DNA from: Pseudo-nitzschia pungens
Taxonomy: Eukaryota > Bacillariophyta > Bacillariophyceae > Bacillariales > Bacillariaceae
Length of the DNA: 64,000 nucleotides
Reading direction: 5' to 3'
Assembly (NCBI GenBank): GCA_037355855.1
Contig: CM074758.1
Coordinates: 8,591,001 to 8,655,000 of the forward strand
Made by a program: the position numbers and the translations under genes. The notes beneath the pieces are model-generated. The model saw nothing but the letters and a program-made list of their open reading frames with translations. It had not been told where the DNA came from and ran no database searches. This document shows, piece by piece, positions 17,430 through 29,942 of this stretch. Each line of letters opens with the position of its first letter. The stretch's first letter is position 1.

Positions 17430-18590
17430 TTAGGACGAACCAACGGCCTTGCGGTACTTTTCCAGAATGAATGCTTCGATGTCGTCGAGCGACACCCCCT
17501 TTCGGACCGAGGCAAAGACGGTCGGACCGGAGGTAGGAGCGCCGACGCGAAAGTCCTGGCCGTCATTCCGGTCGTGGCTGTGATCGTGGCTGTGATCGTG
17601 GCTGTGGCTGCGATCGTGCCCGCGGTCGCGATCGGCCGCCGCCAAAGTGCTCCGCATCCTGTCGGCGTCCCGCCGCATGATTCCCAGGTCGGCCCCGACG
17701 GCCTCCGCCAGGTCGATCTTGTTGACGACCAGCAGATCCGACTGCGTGATTCCGGGCCCGCCCTTGCGGGGAACCTTGTCGCCCCCCGCCACGTCGATCA
17801 CGTACAGCGTCAGGTCGGCGAGCTCGCTCGAAAAGTTCGCCGCCAGGTTGTCGCCTCCCGACTCGCACAGGATGAGCGGGGGCAGCGGTTCGCCGGCGTT
17901 GTTGGCGCTCGCGATCGCGATCGCCTCCGTCAGGTCCTCGCAGGCCGTCAGGTTGGCCGAGACGTCCTCCCGGATAGCCGCGTGGGGACAGCCCCCCGTC
18001 TCGACCGCCCGGACGAACTCGGAGGGCAGGACGTCCTGGTTGCGCCACAAAAACTGGGCGTCCTCCTGGGTGAAAATGTCGTTGGTCACCACCGCGAGGG
18101 GGGGATAGCCCTCCCTCGCGATCCCCAGCCGCTGGATGAGCGCCAGGACCAGGGCGGTCTTTCCGGATCCGACCGGCCCGCCGATTCCCACCGTGAAGCC
18201 CCGCTCGTTCCACGACTGGAGGCGCTTGGAATGCCGCTCGGCGGTGGCGGCGTCGGAAAAGGCAAAGGTGCCGGGGCCGTCCGCGTACGAATAGTGGGAG
18301 CGTTTGGTGACCGTGACTCTGGCGGTAGCGGCAGCGGCAGCAGCAGTGTTTCTTGTCGTTACCGGGTAGTAGTGGGGAGCAGTCCTCGCTGTCGCTGGGG
18401 GACCGCGGATGAGCAACGAGACGGATCCGAAATGGCGGGTTGCGGCCGACGATGCCGCCGTCGTTGATCCCGTCGTTGATCTCGTCGTTGTCTTGGTGCC
18501 GGCCGAAAACACCGTCGCTGCCGAAACCGTTCCCGTCGATGCCAATGGTTGGCGGCACCGAGCCAGGGACAACACGCGGCTCGTTATCAT
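17430..18590 (-). CDS. ureG: Urease accessory GTPase UreG
   Basis: Delivers nickel to urease with UreF/UreH(D) using GTP. Motifs: P-loop GGPVGSGKT (about residue 137), [11 protein letters not shown] with the metal-binding [26 protein letters not shown] and the G4 motif NKIDL. A His/Asp-rich insert ([16 protein letters not shown], about residues 320-336) lies between NKIDL and the C-terminus; UreG homologues often carry His tracts at the N-terminus instead, so the location is unusual. Start chosen at 18590. The longer ORF start at 18776 lies in the (ATTC)n repeat. The ~130-residue extension before the G domain is Ser/Thr/Arg-rich and acid-poor, resembling an organelle presequence. No urease subunit gene is present in the window. 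Confidence 0.93.
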   Translation of the reverse strand: MITSRVLSLARCRQPLASTGTVSAATVFSAGTKTTTRSTTGSTTAASSAATRHFGSVSLLIRGPPATARTAPHYYPVTTRNTAAAAAATARVTVTKRSHYSYADGPGTFAFSDAATAERHSKRLQSWNERGFTVGIGGPVGSGKTALVLALIQRLGIAREGYPPLAVVTNDIFTQEDAQFLWRNQDVLPSEFVRAVETGGCPHAAIREDVSANLTACEDLTEAIAIASANNAGEPLPPLILCESGGDNLAANFSSELADLTLYVIDVAGGDKVPRKGGPGITQSDLLVVNKIDLAEAVGADLGIMRRDADRMRSTLAAADRDRGHDRSHSHDHSHDHSHDRNDGQDFRVGAPTSGPTVFASVRKGVSLDDIEAFILEKYRKAVGSS

Positions 18591-18754
18591 TGCGTGTGTG
18601 AGAGAGAGAGACAGACTTGGGCAAGCGTATGCAAACGAACTCGATGGAGTCAATTGGAAACTACAGTACTTCAGGAAGTTGGGTGACTGATTTCTTTGTC
18701 GTTTGGTTTGGACTTGTTTGTTGAGATGGGAATTGAAATTGGAAGCAGCAAGCA

Positions 18755-18815
18755 GTGAAGGAGATGATTCATTCATTCATTCATTCATTCATTCATCATT
18801 CATCATTCATTCGTT
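18755..18815. repeat. (ATTC)n microsatellite
   Basis: Run of ATTC tetramers directly upstream of the UreG gene, reading as Asn/Glu/Met-rich ORF start if translated; treated as non-coding. Confidence 0.85.
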
Positions 18816-20645
18816 CACGGGGATTCCTTCTGCTGTCAGTTGGTAAGGTTACCTTACTCGCAGTTGGAGATGATGCAACCTTACACCTTACTTCGTAACT
18901 TCGTGATGCAGAAAGATCTTTCGGTGCTTCGGTTTTTGGCCAAGGGGAAGGGAAAAAATCTTCCGTCTTACGAACCGGCAGTTCGCGCGACTACTACCTA
19001 CTACCTACTACTACTAAGGTTACTAGTACTACTACGAATTATAAAGTCCAACTGTGAACAGAGGCATTGTGATCGACGGATCTGACAAGACACGGAGGTT
19101 TTCTCATTGTTCATTTTTGTGACTTACTACTAGTAGTAACCTTACTGTAACTTGCAAATGCTGGGAGGCCCCGCATGGATTGGAAGAATGGTACTACGCT
19201 GCGGCGGGTTCAACGAGTGAACCACTCAAACTCGTCTTGATGTCAGTTGGTTCAAAAGCAAAATTAGATTCAAAGATACTACTAGTACTATGTAGTACTA
19301 CTAGTAGTAGTAGCTGCAGTGACGTCGTGTTTCTGTTTCTTCTTCTACAAATTTAAATCAGCAACAAGAAGAAAGATTGAGGCATTGTTGGTGGTGGGAA
19401 TCAAAAAAGAATTGAAATGGGTTGGTGGTGGTGGTGGAAAAACATCAATTATTGGTGGTGGTGTAATGCTGCATCAACAGCATCTGTTAGTAGTAACTCC
19501 TCATTTTGGTCTCCCTAAATTTGTGATCCTACTGTGGTGAAAATTGGTCACAATGTTCAGCACCATGGAATAGATGGCGGTCATTGTGGCATGCTTTTTT
19601 TGTTGACTTTTACTAAGGCGATAAATAGTAGTAGTAGTAGTAGTGTATTATTACTAATAAAATGAATATTATCATATCTTCTTACACCAGGAAATAAAGA
19701 TGCCTCTTGAGACATCAAATCTTTTGACACAGAAAGTGCCTCCCCTTTTTATGAATGGAACGGTGGCAATAACAAGGGAGACTCCAGTGCGATGGCTAGT
19801 AGTATGGGTATGGATGAGGATGTTGTTGTGTGCTCTGGTCATTGGGCTTTCTCGTTAGCTTCATGCCAAGGAGGAGTATGATGCATTATTAGTAATTTCT
19901 TGGATGAAGTTGCTTGGATCTTTCTTTTTTTTAATTGAAGTACATTGTTCTCACTACTAGTATGTAGGCAACTTCTTTTTGTTACTAGCTCTTTTGCGAT
20001 CGGAAGCCCCAAAAAAGGAGTGTCAATCAATACACATACATTTTGCGTTAGCAAGTCACTTCCAAAAAGTACGAGGAGTAGTAGGCCTTACTAGTAATAA
20101 TGAGACACCGTACAACGGTAATTACCTGTGAAAAAAACGGCCATCATGGCGGGAGTTGCTCTCTCCGGAAGGTGTTTTCTTGGTTGGACACTGTGGTCAT
20201 AATACGTGTAATCGTTTTTCTGTACTACCCAAAAAATCGAAACCGTAACGCACATTCCACACGATGAATGGTAACGACCGAAAATCCCCGTTACGGACAC
20301 ACATGCATATTTACAACGAAATCGCATGAATTCTATTTTTAGGATGTCACACTTGTGTTAAAAGCGTTAGGAATCCTAATGTTCAGTATTCGTCAACATA
20401 TAACTTCATAAAATTTGAATTTCAGATTTCGACTTTCTGATAGAAATCAAAATCGGTTACCAGTAATAAATCCGAAGAGCATTACTACGATTTTTCACGA
20501 GTTGGTGGTGAATTGAAGAATGTTGTCACCACCGATGGAGTTCCTTATTCTATGATCTAATGCTTATTATCTAACTCACAAGCATTCATTAGACCAAACA
20601 CAACTCGAAAAGAATCGTATCCATTCTATACATACGAAAAACAAG
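18816..20645. other. Intergenic region with ACTAGT/AGTACT repeats
   Basis: 1.8 kb with no recognised gene. Contains GGTAAGGTTACCTTAC at 18843, GTAACCTTACTGTAAC at 19138, ACTAGTACTA-type microsatellites at 18990-19035, 19275-19315 and 19625-19645, and GTGGTGGTG tracts at 19390-19465. AT-rich upstream of the membrane-protein gene. Confidence 0.5.
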
Positions 20646-23600
20646 ATGTCGGTCCGTTCAGCATTGAAGATCACGGGCGTCTTGCTTCTTGTCTCATCCT
20701 TGGGTGATGTACAAGCCAACGACACATACAGAGCGATCAGAGCCGGACGAATTTTACAAACGGACAAGACAACTCGCGGAATCGGTGGGGTTCAATATCT
20801 CCAGGATTTGTACGGGTACTCGTCTAAATCAAGTTCGAAGGCCGGAAAAGGTGGAAAGTCCAACAGCAAGTCTGGGAAGCACGAAGCTGTAGGAGGAAGG
20901 GTAGATATGCCTTACCATCCTCCAATCGGATCGCCAACTCTTAGCCCTGCTGTGAGTGTTAATGAACCAGATAGTCGGATCCCAGTTCACGATGAACGTC
21001 CGGCTCAATTGAATGTTGACAGCACACCAGTACCAACAGAACATCCAAAGAAACCGTCATTCTGGCATCCGGGACATTACTATCCAGAGACTGATGAAGA
21101 AAGTCAGCCCCAAGATGGGTCGGAGCTCGAAGGACGCAACGATTTCACAAACGATAACGATAACCAAGAGTCCCAAATTGAGGTAAACGTTGACGATGTA
21201 GAGTCTTCGGTTCAACCTGGAGGCAATCTAGAGGACCAACCCTCTACGCCAACAGGAGCTCAAGACGACGTAATTGATGCCCTGTCGGATGCGTTTTCAG
21301 ACTTATTTGAAAATATTGTAACAAGTGATGGCGGTGACGAAGACAACGACCCTAATGGAGAAAGCCCTTCCATCGAATCTGGGGGCGAGAACAGTGAAGA
21401 TCCCTCCACAGGAACCGAAGGCGGTGATTCCAATGCAGGAGAAGGATCTGGTGGATTTGGAGGTAGTGGCGTCGACAATGGAAGCTCCGCTGGAGAAACC
21501 GATAGCAATGGTATCGAAGGGGAGTCAGACTCAAGCGACGGCAGTGGACAGAGTGAAATCGGATCGACTGCAGGAGACGGAAATGCGGTCACGGAAGTCG
21601 ATAGCAGCGAAAGTGGAAGTAATACGGACGGATTCACCATTCCAGTTGCCGGAAATGTCGACCAAGAAAACGGAAATGATGAAAGCGACGAAAGTGGAAG
21701 CAATTCTGATGGATTCATTCCAATTTTCGGAAACGTCGACCAAGAAAACGGAAATGATGAAAGCGACGAAAGTGGAAGCAATTCTGATGGATTCATTCCA
21801 ATTTTCGGAAACGTCGACCAAGAAAACGGAAATGATGAAAGCGACGAAAATGGAAGTACCACTAACGGAGAAACATCAGTAGACGGTACTATTAACCTTG
21901 AGGACCAAAACGATGCGAGCAACGAAAGTGGCAGTACCACTAACGGAGAAACATCAGTAGACGTTTCTGTTATCCAAGAGAACCAAGATGATGCGAGCAA
22001 CGAAAGTGGCAGTACCACTAACGGAGAAACATCAGTAGACGTTTCTGTTATCCAAGAGAACCAAGATGATGCGAGCAACGAAAGTGGTAGTACCACTAAC
22101 GGAGAAACATCAGTAGATGGTACTATTGACCTCGAGGATCAAAACGATGGAAGCGATGAAAGCGAAAGTACCACGGACGGAGAAACATCCGTAGATGGTA
22201 CTATTGACCTCGAGGATCAAAACGATGGAAGCGATGAAAGCGAAAGTACCACGGACGGAGAAACATCCGTAGATGGTACTATTGATCTAGAGGACCAAAA
22301 TGATGCGAATGACGGAAATGGAAACAATGATGCCAACGAAAACCCAAACAACGAAGGCACTGACGGATGGGAACTAATCGAAGGAAACTTGATCCCTGTA
22401 ATTGAGAATATTGCGGACGATAACAAAGACAATGAAATCAACGAAAACGATGCTGGAAGTGAAAGCACCACGGACGGAGAAACATCAGTAGATGGCACAA
22501 TCGACCAAGAGGACCAAACTGATGCGAACAATGAAGGTGGAAGCAACACGGCCGGAGATACATCAGTAGATGAGAATGTCGCAGACGAGAACCAAGACAA
22601 TGGAAACAGCAATATGAATGAAAGTGGAAGTACCACCACTGGAGGAACTTCGGTAGACGGAAACGTTGTCAGCGATAACAACGATGGACAAGAGATGAAT
22701 GATGCGGATCAAAGTGTCGAATCTGGTGGCATTGAGAATAATGGAGGCGCCGGAAACCAGTCTGACAACGAAAATGCTGATTCTGATTTGGTCTTGGATC
22801 CCAATGCTGCTGGTAAGTTTTTTAGCTCTCATATGTACGCAATAGTGGGTTTCGCTGCCTCAAAAACCGTTGAACAATTTGTTCTGACTTATACTTTTTT
22901 TGCATCTTCTATGTGACAGTATTTTGCCCAAATGTTTCGCCTGATAAAGAAGTCCTAATCAATTGGATTTATGCTGTGGAATTTTATCCCAACATGACAC
23001 CCGAACAGAAAGCGGAATCTATTGCTATCATGGAGCTTGAGCTGGTTTCTGAAATCCTAAAGTGCAATACGCCAGTCTCAGTTTTGCCAGGCAAACTTCG
23101 TCACCGAAATCTCGTCGAAAATGATGGCATCGCAGGGCTCAACTACATGCCTTTGGACGCCAAGAATGACGATGTGTTATGCTTTGCAAACTCGACAGCC
23201 GGTGGAGTCTGCGAAACCTACTTTGGTAGAATGGAAATGTATTTGCAAGAAGATGCCGATGAGAAATTGGCGATCGATAAAATGTTGTACGCTGTCCGCG
23301 AAACCTTGCAGAGAAAAAATGACTTCCCCTCGGCAGAAGGAATTGTTCAAGTATGGTATTTGGAGCCAAACCTTGATGTTTCTAACATCGCCGATGTACC
23401 AAATCCAGACCCGAAGCCTCCAATCGAACAATCATTTTCGACAGGAACCATGATCGCTTTTGCGGCTCTCGGTGTTTTCGTCTTTGCTGCCATGATAATG
23501 GGAGTATTCAGACTCCGAAGAAACTATCATGATGGCGTTTCGACACTCGAACCTGGTTCTAGTATGGCCGGTTCGAACATGAGTGCTCGAAATGAGTCAT

Positions 23601-24160
23601 ACGAAGGAAAGCTACCTTGTTCGTTCTCTGCAATGCTCCCGAATTCCTACAAATTGGACGAGTCCGACGCAATGAGCGCTATTCCAGAAGCAGACAGTGA
23701 TTGCGAGAGTAAATACAACGACTGTTCTGTGATCGTATCTGAAGGAGGATATACTTCAGACGGCAGCTCGCATGCAGGCAACGCTTTGCACGCCCACAAC
23801 TTTGTTGACCCTGTTCTTGGCGATTTGGACGAAGACAACCTCGATACGGACAAAGATCTACTGTTCGAGAATACTGAAAATTACGATGAGATCCACGCAC
23901 TGGGAAATGCTATGAAATTTGAATCGGATCGTGAGTTTTCGGAACATCGAAAGAAACATTTAGTTACTGGGGAGGATGTAAGCTTGGGTGTCAGACACTC
24001 GACCGTTGACGTTCACCAATGCACCAGCGCCCGTTGCAAGATCTGCAACTACAAGCCAAACGACGTTGAATTCATTCATAATTCACCAAACTCGCCGGAC
24101 GTTTCAACTGGTAAATTCTTTGCCGAAATGGACGAAGACAACACCGAGAAAGAAATATAA
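20646..24160 (+). CDS. Type I membrane protein with acidic 26-residue tandem repeats
   Basis: Two exons, 20646-22812 and 22920-24160; the intron 22813-22919 has donor GTAAGT and acceptor TGTGACAG, and splicing restores phase to give 1135 residues. Signal peptide at the start (ALKITGVLLLVSSLGDVQA), a Lys/Ser/Gly-rich block (SKSSSKAGKGGKSNSKSGK), then residues ~180-690 rich in Asp/Glu/Asn/Ser/Gly. The central part consists of tandem 26-residue units (for example GSDESESTTDGETSVDGTID). After the intron comes a Cys-containing extracellular domain (VFCPNVSPDKEVLINW), a single membrane helix near MIAFAALGVFVFAAMIMGV, a basic stop-transfer (RLRRN) and a ~200-residue acidic tail. Likely a cell-surface or silica/cell-wall associated protein; family not recognised. 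Confidence 0.87.
21630..22290. repeat. 78-bp coding minisatellite
   Basis: Successive 78-bp (26-codon) units in three subtypes. The first contains SGSNSDGFIPIFGNVDQENG (from about 21640), the second GSTTNGETSVDVSVIQENQD (from about 21930), the third GSDESESTTDGETSVDGTID (from about 22145). Neighbouring copies are nearly identical in DNA, implying recent duplication or gene conversion. Confidence 0.9.
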
Positions 24161-26175
24161 TTCTCAACACTGCTGTGACCTGTGTTGACGGACGGTCATC
24201 GCTTCTTTGTTTCCAACGTTATGGGCACTGAGAAAAGAAAAATACTCAATGTATGTTGGTGAACTCCTTAGTAATAGTAGTACGATACTGTAGTATATAT
24301 AACATTTATAATAATATTATTGAAGTGAAATGTTGTTGTTTATTGCACAAGAGCTGACTGACTGGTTGATGTCACGCAGCAGGAGCACAAAACCGTTGAA
24401 GCCAACAAGAAGAAGTTCCAGAGATTCCTCCCCATCGCGGGAGCACCACTGATACAAGAACTTGCCAGCGGAACACCTACTTCTGCGAAACGGCGGGACA
24501 CTTGAAGAGGAAAGATTTTGTTACCATCGTTGCCTCCTTCTCTAGTACTAGTACTACTACTAGTTGTTATCATCAATTGTTCCGTGCTTCTTGCTTGTTT
24601 CCCGAGTTTCTCTCGATTTGAGACAAAACCCACCGACAAGAGCCACCAGCAGCAGCAGCCTAGGCAGTAGCTAATCAATCATCACGACACTGACAAGCAG
24701 CAATGGTTGCTCACACAAGCGTGTCAGATACCACAACACAAGCAGCAGCACATCTCAGATTTCTTCTTCTTGGATTACTAGTACTACTAGTAGTAGTACT
24801 ACTACTACTAGTACTAGTACTACTAGTACTAGAACTAATGCTAATAGTATGGCGGCCATCCACCAGCAGAAGCCAAGAACAGCAGTAAGCAGAATCTAGT
24901 ACTAGTAGAACTCCTAGGTGTGGCATTCCATCTCACCTGATGGTTCTGGTGGGGTTGCTGCTGCCTTGTTGTTGCTGTTCTTGCTAGTACTAGTAGTACT
25001 ACTACTAGTACCACCAACAAGAACAAAATGGTGATTGCTGTGCTGCTTTGCCGTACTAAAAAGAGGCAGTTCAGTGTGGATGTCCAACAAGTATCATCAT
25101 CTTTTCTATTGGTGGTACAGTACTACTAGTAGTAGTTTAGTGTTACTTGCTTCTTGTGCTTTGTGGCACTTTTCATGCTACGGTAACCTTACTCCTGCTG
25201 TATAAATGTGTTACGACGAAGATTAGTGGTAAGGTTTTACGTACTACGTAGTTTCGTAGTAACCGACTACCGAGTCAGATTACTTGACGTACTACGTAGT
25301 TAGCTTTTTTCTTCTCATAATTTACTGCATATCACTAGTAAAAGTGTACCTGATAAAGCAACTTACCAAGTACACTTCCAATCACTCTCCAACTTTTAAA
25401 TTTGATATGCAGTTCACGTATATAGTTGAGAGTCAAGTAGTAAGTACCTTTTTCAGTTTACATCCATCTGCTGTCTGATATTGCTGATTCAAACTACCAG
25501 TGATCTGTGCCTTCCACCTGGAATATAAAGTACAAAATCGGATCGTCCGTCCGTCATCCGTTTTATTTTTATTCAATTAAAAGCTTCCACTTGGAACCAA
25601 AATTTGGACCATCCATCCAAATAAATTACTTTATCTTCCATCCATCTAGAGTGAAAAGCAGTTACATATTCATGATCCTTGTAAAAAATTGGGCTAGATA
25701 CAATATTCAAATATTGTTTTGTTACAATTTTTGATGGAGTTGTTATAGATTGAAGTGTAATAGTTTTTGTTAGTATTATGCAGTGAAAGTGGAAAAAAAA
25801 AATTAGTACGAACACTTTCCCCGTCCATTGGATCAAAATTGTTGATGGACGAGAACAAAAAGTAAGGTTACGAAGTAGGAAGGCCTTACGAAGTAAGATT
25901 ACAGTAAGTTACCGTAATCGTTTCCTGGGACCTACGAGTACGGTCGGTACGAGTATTCAATACTTCGTATTACGTATTACAACGCACAAAGTCAAGCACT
26001 AGTAGTTACTGAGTCGTTCCATTCCACCTCAAAACTCATCGCGCAATACGGCACGGTGACCCGACGTTCCGAAACAAATCCCCGCCGCGGTTGCTTGCTT
26101 GCTTGCTTGCCTCGCCTCGCTTTCCTTCCTCGCTAGCTCGCGAGTCGCAGTGCCGACCGATCGATATCCGAACCC
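24161..26175. other. Intergenic region, microsatellite-rich
   Basis: 2 kb without a recognised gene. ACTAGT/AGTACT microsatellites at 24541-24562, 24775-24835, 24897-24908, 24982-25012 and 25118-25137. Motif copies GGTAACCTTAC at 25180 and GTAAGGTTAC at 25862, and TACGTACTACGTAG at 25236-25300. Short ORFs here are repeat-derived. Confidence 0.5.
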
Positions 26176-26616
26176 ATGACCGCCGCCGCCGCCGCCGGAA
26201 CCGGCAACCTCGTGGTTCGGAAATACCGCGCCCTGGGACGACTCATCAACCGCCTCCCGGAACCCACCGGATCGTCGTCCATCTGCCCCGACAAGGCCTG
26301 GGACGACCTCCGGACCGCCTTTCGCGAGCCCGTGGCTTCCGAAGAAACCCTCGAGGACCGCCTGAAGCAAGCGGACGACCGGGCGTCCTTTTTGCGCATG
26401 GTCACGCCGAAATCCAATGGCGGTGGCAGTGGCGGACGCTGGGTGTACCGCAACGGCAGGGCCGTGGAGGGCAACTCCCCGGTCCGCGACAAGAACGGGA
26501 GGGTGGTTTCCAACTGGGACGGAAAGAATCTGGATCCCGACAGCGTCAAGCAGCACAATTATCAGCTCAAGCGCATGGGATTCCGCAACAACGCCCACGC
26601 CAAGGGGATTTTTTAA
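26176..26616 (+). CDS. Small LYR-motif-like protein
   Basis: 146 residues, no intron. The N-terminus has VVRKYRALGRLINRLP, resembling the LYR-type motif of small mitochondrial assembly factors (LYR plus downstream Phe), followed by a charged helix (EETLEDRLKQADDRASFLR). The C-terminal half is Gly/Asn/Arg-rich (RWVYRNGRAVEGN) and conserved-looking but unfamiliar. Codon use and GC match the neighbouring GC-rich genes, which supports a real gene. Role, if the LYR assignment holds, would be respiratory-complex or Fe-S assembly; this is tentative. Confidence 0.6.
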   Translation: MTAAAAAGTGNLVVRKYRALGRLINRLPEPTGSSSICPDKAWDDLRTAFREPVASEETLEDRLKQADDRASFLRMVTPKSNGGGSGGRWVYRNGRAVEGNSPVRDKNGRVVSNWDGKNLDPDSVKQHNYQLKRMGFRNNAHAKGIF

Positions 26617-26692
26617 AACGAGAAACGGTCGGAGAGAGGGAAGCAACTCGACCGAATCCAAAAAACAAAGAAACAGAGAGAGAAAATGAGAA

Positions 26693-26730
<38 letters not shown>

Positions 26731-27345
26731 GTATCGCACCTTGCCTCGAAAGGTTTTCGGTCAACCCCCACTCCGCCCGCCGCAATTGGAACGATGGAAC
26801 GGAGAGAAGCTCTCGTATTGATTGATCCGGCTGGAAAGAGACGGAAGAAAGACGATGCGCGCGAACCGAACGGTGTTCTGCGTCCCTGGCGAATCCAAAG
26901 GGATGGATGCGAGGGAACCCGAATCCGCGGAGTGTTTCTCCGTACCAGCTCGAACGACCAAATCGATTGCGTTGCAAATTTCTCCCATCTCCAACGGCAA
27001 GGATCGGATTCCCGTTGACAATCCGTACAATACCGTCGGAACTAACTAATTCGAGACAAAACCGTATCGAGAAAACAAACGCAATGCTATTTTTTTCGCA
27101 GAAATAGGCATAGACATAGTTGTGTACTGCACTGCACTGCACTGCACTATTTCTGTCCTTAACGACACTAGATCCTCGTCGTCGACGCATGGGACGACAA
27201 AGAGATAAGGAAGACAACAAAAAATCAAAACCGCCCGACCGCGATGAAAATCCCGGTCGTGGCTCGCAAACGAGGAGCCCGCCCGTTCGTTCCATCTCGC
27301 TCGTTCGTTCGTTCGTTCGTTCGTTCGCTCGCTCGATCCGTCGTC
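26617..27345. other. Convergent 3' intergenic region
   Basis: Contains (GT)n then (GA)n at 26694-26730, (CTGCA)n at 27125-27147 and (TCGT)n at 27300-27330. ORFs here on both strands are unconvincing. Confidence 0.5.
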
Positions 27346-29774
27346 TCACGTTGCGGTCGTCACGCTGTTCCACCAGTCCACCAACCGGTCGATGCCCACG
27401 AGTTCCCCGGCGCGTTCCCGGACGCGTCCGTGCTTGCGCTCTCCCTCCAGAATGATGGGAATGGCCACCTTGCAGATCTGCACCGACGGATCCAGGGCGA
27501 GGCCGATGCCCTCCTGGACCTTGACCGCCAGCGCCGACGAGATAAAGGCCTGGTTGAGCATGACGTGGTGGGTCGCGGCGCTGTTGCAAATGTAGGTGAT
27601 GTAGGTCCCCAGTTTTTCCATAAAGTAGTTCTTTCCCGAGGCGGCGATCGTCAGGAGCTCGATCTTGTCGATGAATTTTTCCTCGTCGATGGCGCGGTCC
27701 CCGACCGCTTCCAGTCTGGCGTTGCTGTTGTCGATCATGTAGCGTCCGGCCTTGCGTCCGTCCTTGCGAACAAAGGCGGCCAGAACGTCGGACACGAGCC
27801 TGTGGTCGGCATCCGAGTGGACCGTGGTGATGCCCACGTCCAAGAGTCTGTTGTGTTTGTTTGTTTGCAATAGCAACACCAAGCAGAACAGCAAACCATC
27901 CAATCGAACCCACCACCACACATCAACAACCAATCCATCATTCGGATGCGTTTCGCCCAAAACGAAAGAAAAAGGATGAGCACTCGTCGATCGTTGGCAC
28001 GCAGCGGCAGAATCGTGCAAACGCGCAAAGGGTCTCGAAACACTTACACGAATTTGTAGTCTTTGGTGATCAAAACGTTTCCCGGATGCAAGTCGCCGTG
28101 GGTAAAGTTATCTGAAACAAGCCGAAGAAACGCAATCGCAATAGCAATGGCAAGAACGATGAGGACCAAATCAAATCAAATCAAATCAAATCAAATCAAA
28201 TCCAATGACAACGCATCGGAAGGCCCATCCCTTCGGTTCCTCCTCTCCTTCCGTTTCGATGGATCGAAACAGAACGCAACGCAATCCACAGCACTCCCAG
28301 GCAACGCAATCCAAAACACGGCAAAATACGGCACAGCACAGCACGCACCCAAGAAAATCATCTGGCAGATCGCCTTGATGGCCTCGATGCACAGATTCCG
28401 GAGCAGCCCGGAATCGCCCTTGTGGTCCCTGACAAATTCCATGATGGGGACGCCCTCGCAAAAGGTCTCGCACAGGACCCGCTTGGTCGGCGCGTATCCC
28501 TCCACCAGTTCCGGAAAGACCACGGACGGATTGCTCGCAAAATTCTCGTTGAATTGCACCAGGTGCTCTCCCTCCCGCCGCAGGTCCAGCTGGATCTTGA
28601 GCATGGTGGCCATTTCGTCGATAAAGCCCGGGAGGTTGAGCCACCGGAGGTTTTGGACGGGACCAAAGCCGATGGTTTCCAGGGTGTACACAACCAGGCG
28701 CAAAATGTCCAGGTCGGCGTCGATGTCGTCCTCCACGCGGGGGTGCATCACCTTGACCGCCACGAGGCGTTCTGTTTGGTTCTGGTTTCCGTTGTCGTTG
28801 TCGTTGTCGTTTCCGTTGTCGTTGTCGTTGCCATTGCCGTTTCGATTGTCATTGCCATCCGCATCGTCGTCGCTGGCGCGGATCGTCCCCTTGTAGACCT
28901 GCGCGATGCAACCGCTTCCCAGGATCTCTCCGAGCTCGAGCTTGTCCTCCCAGTCCTCGCCGTAGGCGTCGGCCATCGCCCTGCGCGTGTGCTTCCAGGA
29001 GTGGGGCCGCGTCGAGTCCTGGAGTCGCGAAAAGACGGCGCAAAAGTCGTTGCCAAAGAGGTCCGGCCGGCTCCCGGCCCACTGCATGGTCTTGATGCAG
29101 GCCGCTCCGCTCCACTCGACGCAGTACAGGCACAGCCGATAGTACCATTCGGTGCCCAGGGAACCCGACGAGTTCTCCATGTAGTGCAGGGACAAGTGGT
29201 GGGCATCGTTGCTTTCGTCGTTGGTTTCGTCGTCGCAATCGTTGGAGAGCGCGGTTCGGGTCCGACTCAGGATCCAGTGCAGCGGGTAGAGGGCCACGAC
29301 GGGACTAAAGACCACGGCGAGCTTGAACAACCGGCGAATGATCCGCAGGGCTCGCTGGATCCGGGACCAGGTGCTTTCCTCGGTGTCGGTCAAAACCCGG
29401 ACGCGGAGACCGCTCGAGGCCCGGTCTTCGGCCACCACCGCGAGGGCTTCGGCTTCGCACCCGGTCGTTGTCATTGTCGTGATCGGGGTCTCGGTCCACG
29501 CGCGACACGCCCATCCCGCTCCGAGGAAAACGGCCATTGCCGATCCCCCCACCCACGCGAGAGCGCTTCGTTGCCGCGAAAAAAACGAAACGACCAAGGT
29601 CCGTTGCGATTGCGACTTGCGATTGCGACCTGGCAGCGGAAACCATCGCGGTCGGTTGCGGCTGCGGCTGCGATTGCGATGCAAACCGACGACGACATCC
29701 GCGCTGCTGGAACGTCGCGAGGCGAGACGATCGAGCGATCGGATTCGCAGTCGCATTCGCATTCGCAGTCGCAT
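27346..29774 (-). CDS. ABC1/ADCK2-like atypical kinase
   Basis: UbiB/ABC1 protein-kinase-like family, linked elsewhere to coenzyme Q and mitochondrial lipid metabolism. Three exons: 28349-29774, 28048-28111, 27346-27847; donors GTGCGT and GTAAGT, acceptors TTTCAG and CAACAG, phases consistent, 663 residues. Motifs: IKTMQWAGSRPDLFG (the family KxGQ motif with Met for Gly), the loop GSGCIAQVYKG typical of ADCK2, the lysine in LVAVKVMHP, the catalytic HGDLHPGNV in exon 2, and VLLDVG in exon 3. An Asn/Asp/Gly repeat (about 28795-28860) interrupts the loop before the lysine. Start chosen at 29774 because it opens an Arg-rich, acid-poor presequence (MRLRMRMRLRIRSLDRLASR) suited to mitochondria. A longer ORF reaches 29942. 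Confidence 0.9.
28158..28201. repeat. (AATCA)n pentanucleotide repeat in ADCK2-like intron 1
   Basis: Perfect run of CAAAT/AATCA pentamers within the first intron (28112-28348). Confidence 0.85.
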
Positions 29775-29942
29775 GGGAGAGCGAGGAGCATCGGTGCGTT
29801 GCTCTTTGCTGGGAACAATCGGGTGGTTTGTCTGCTTTGCATCGACAATGAAAATGACAATGACAATGGCGACAATGATGACAAGGATGATGGCAATGAC
29901 GACAAGGATGACGCATTCAAGGACGTCAGCTTGGACGACCAT

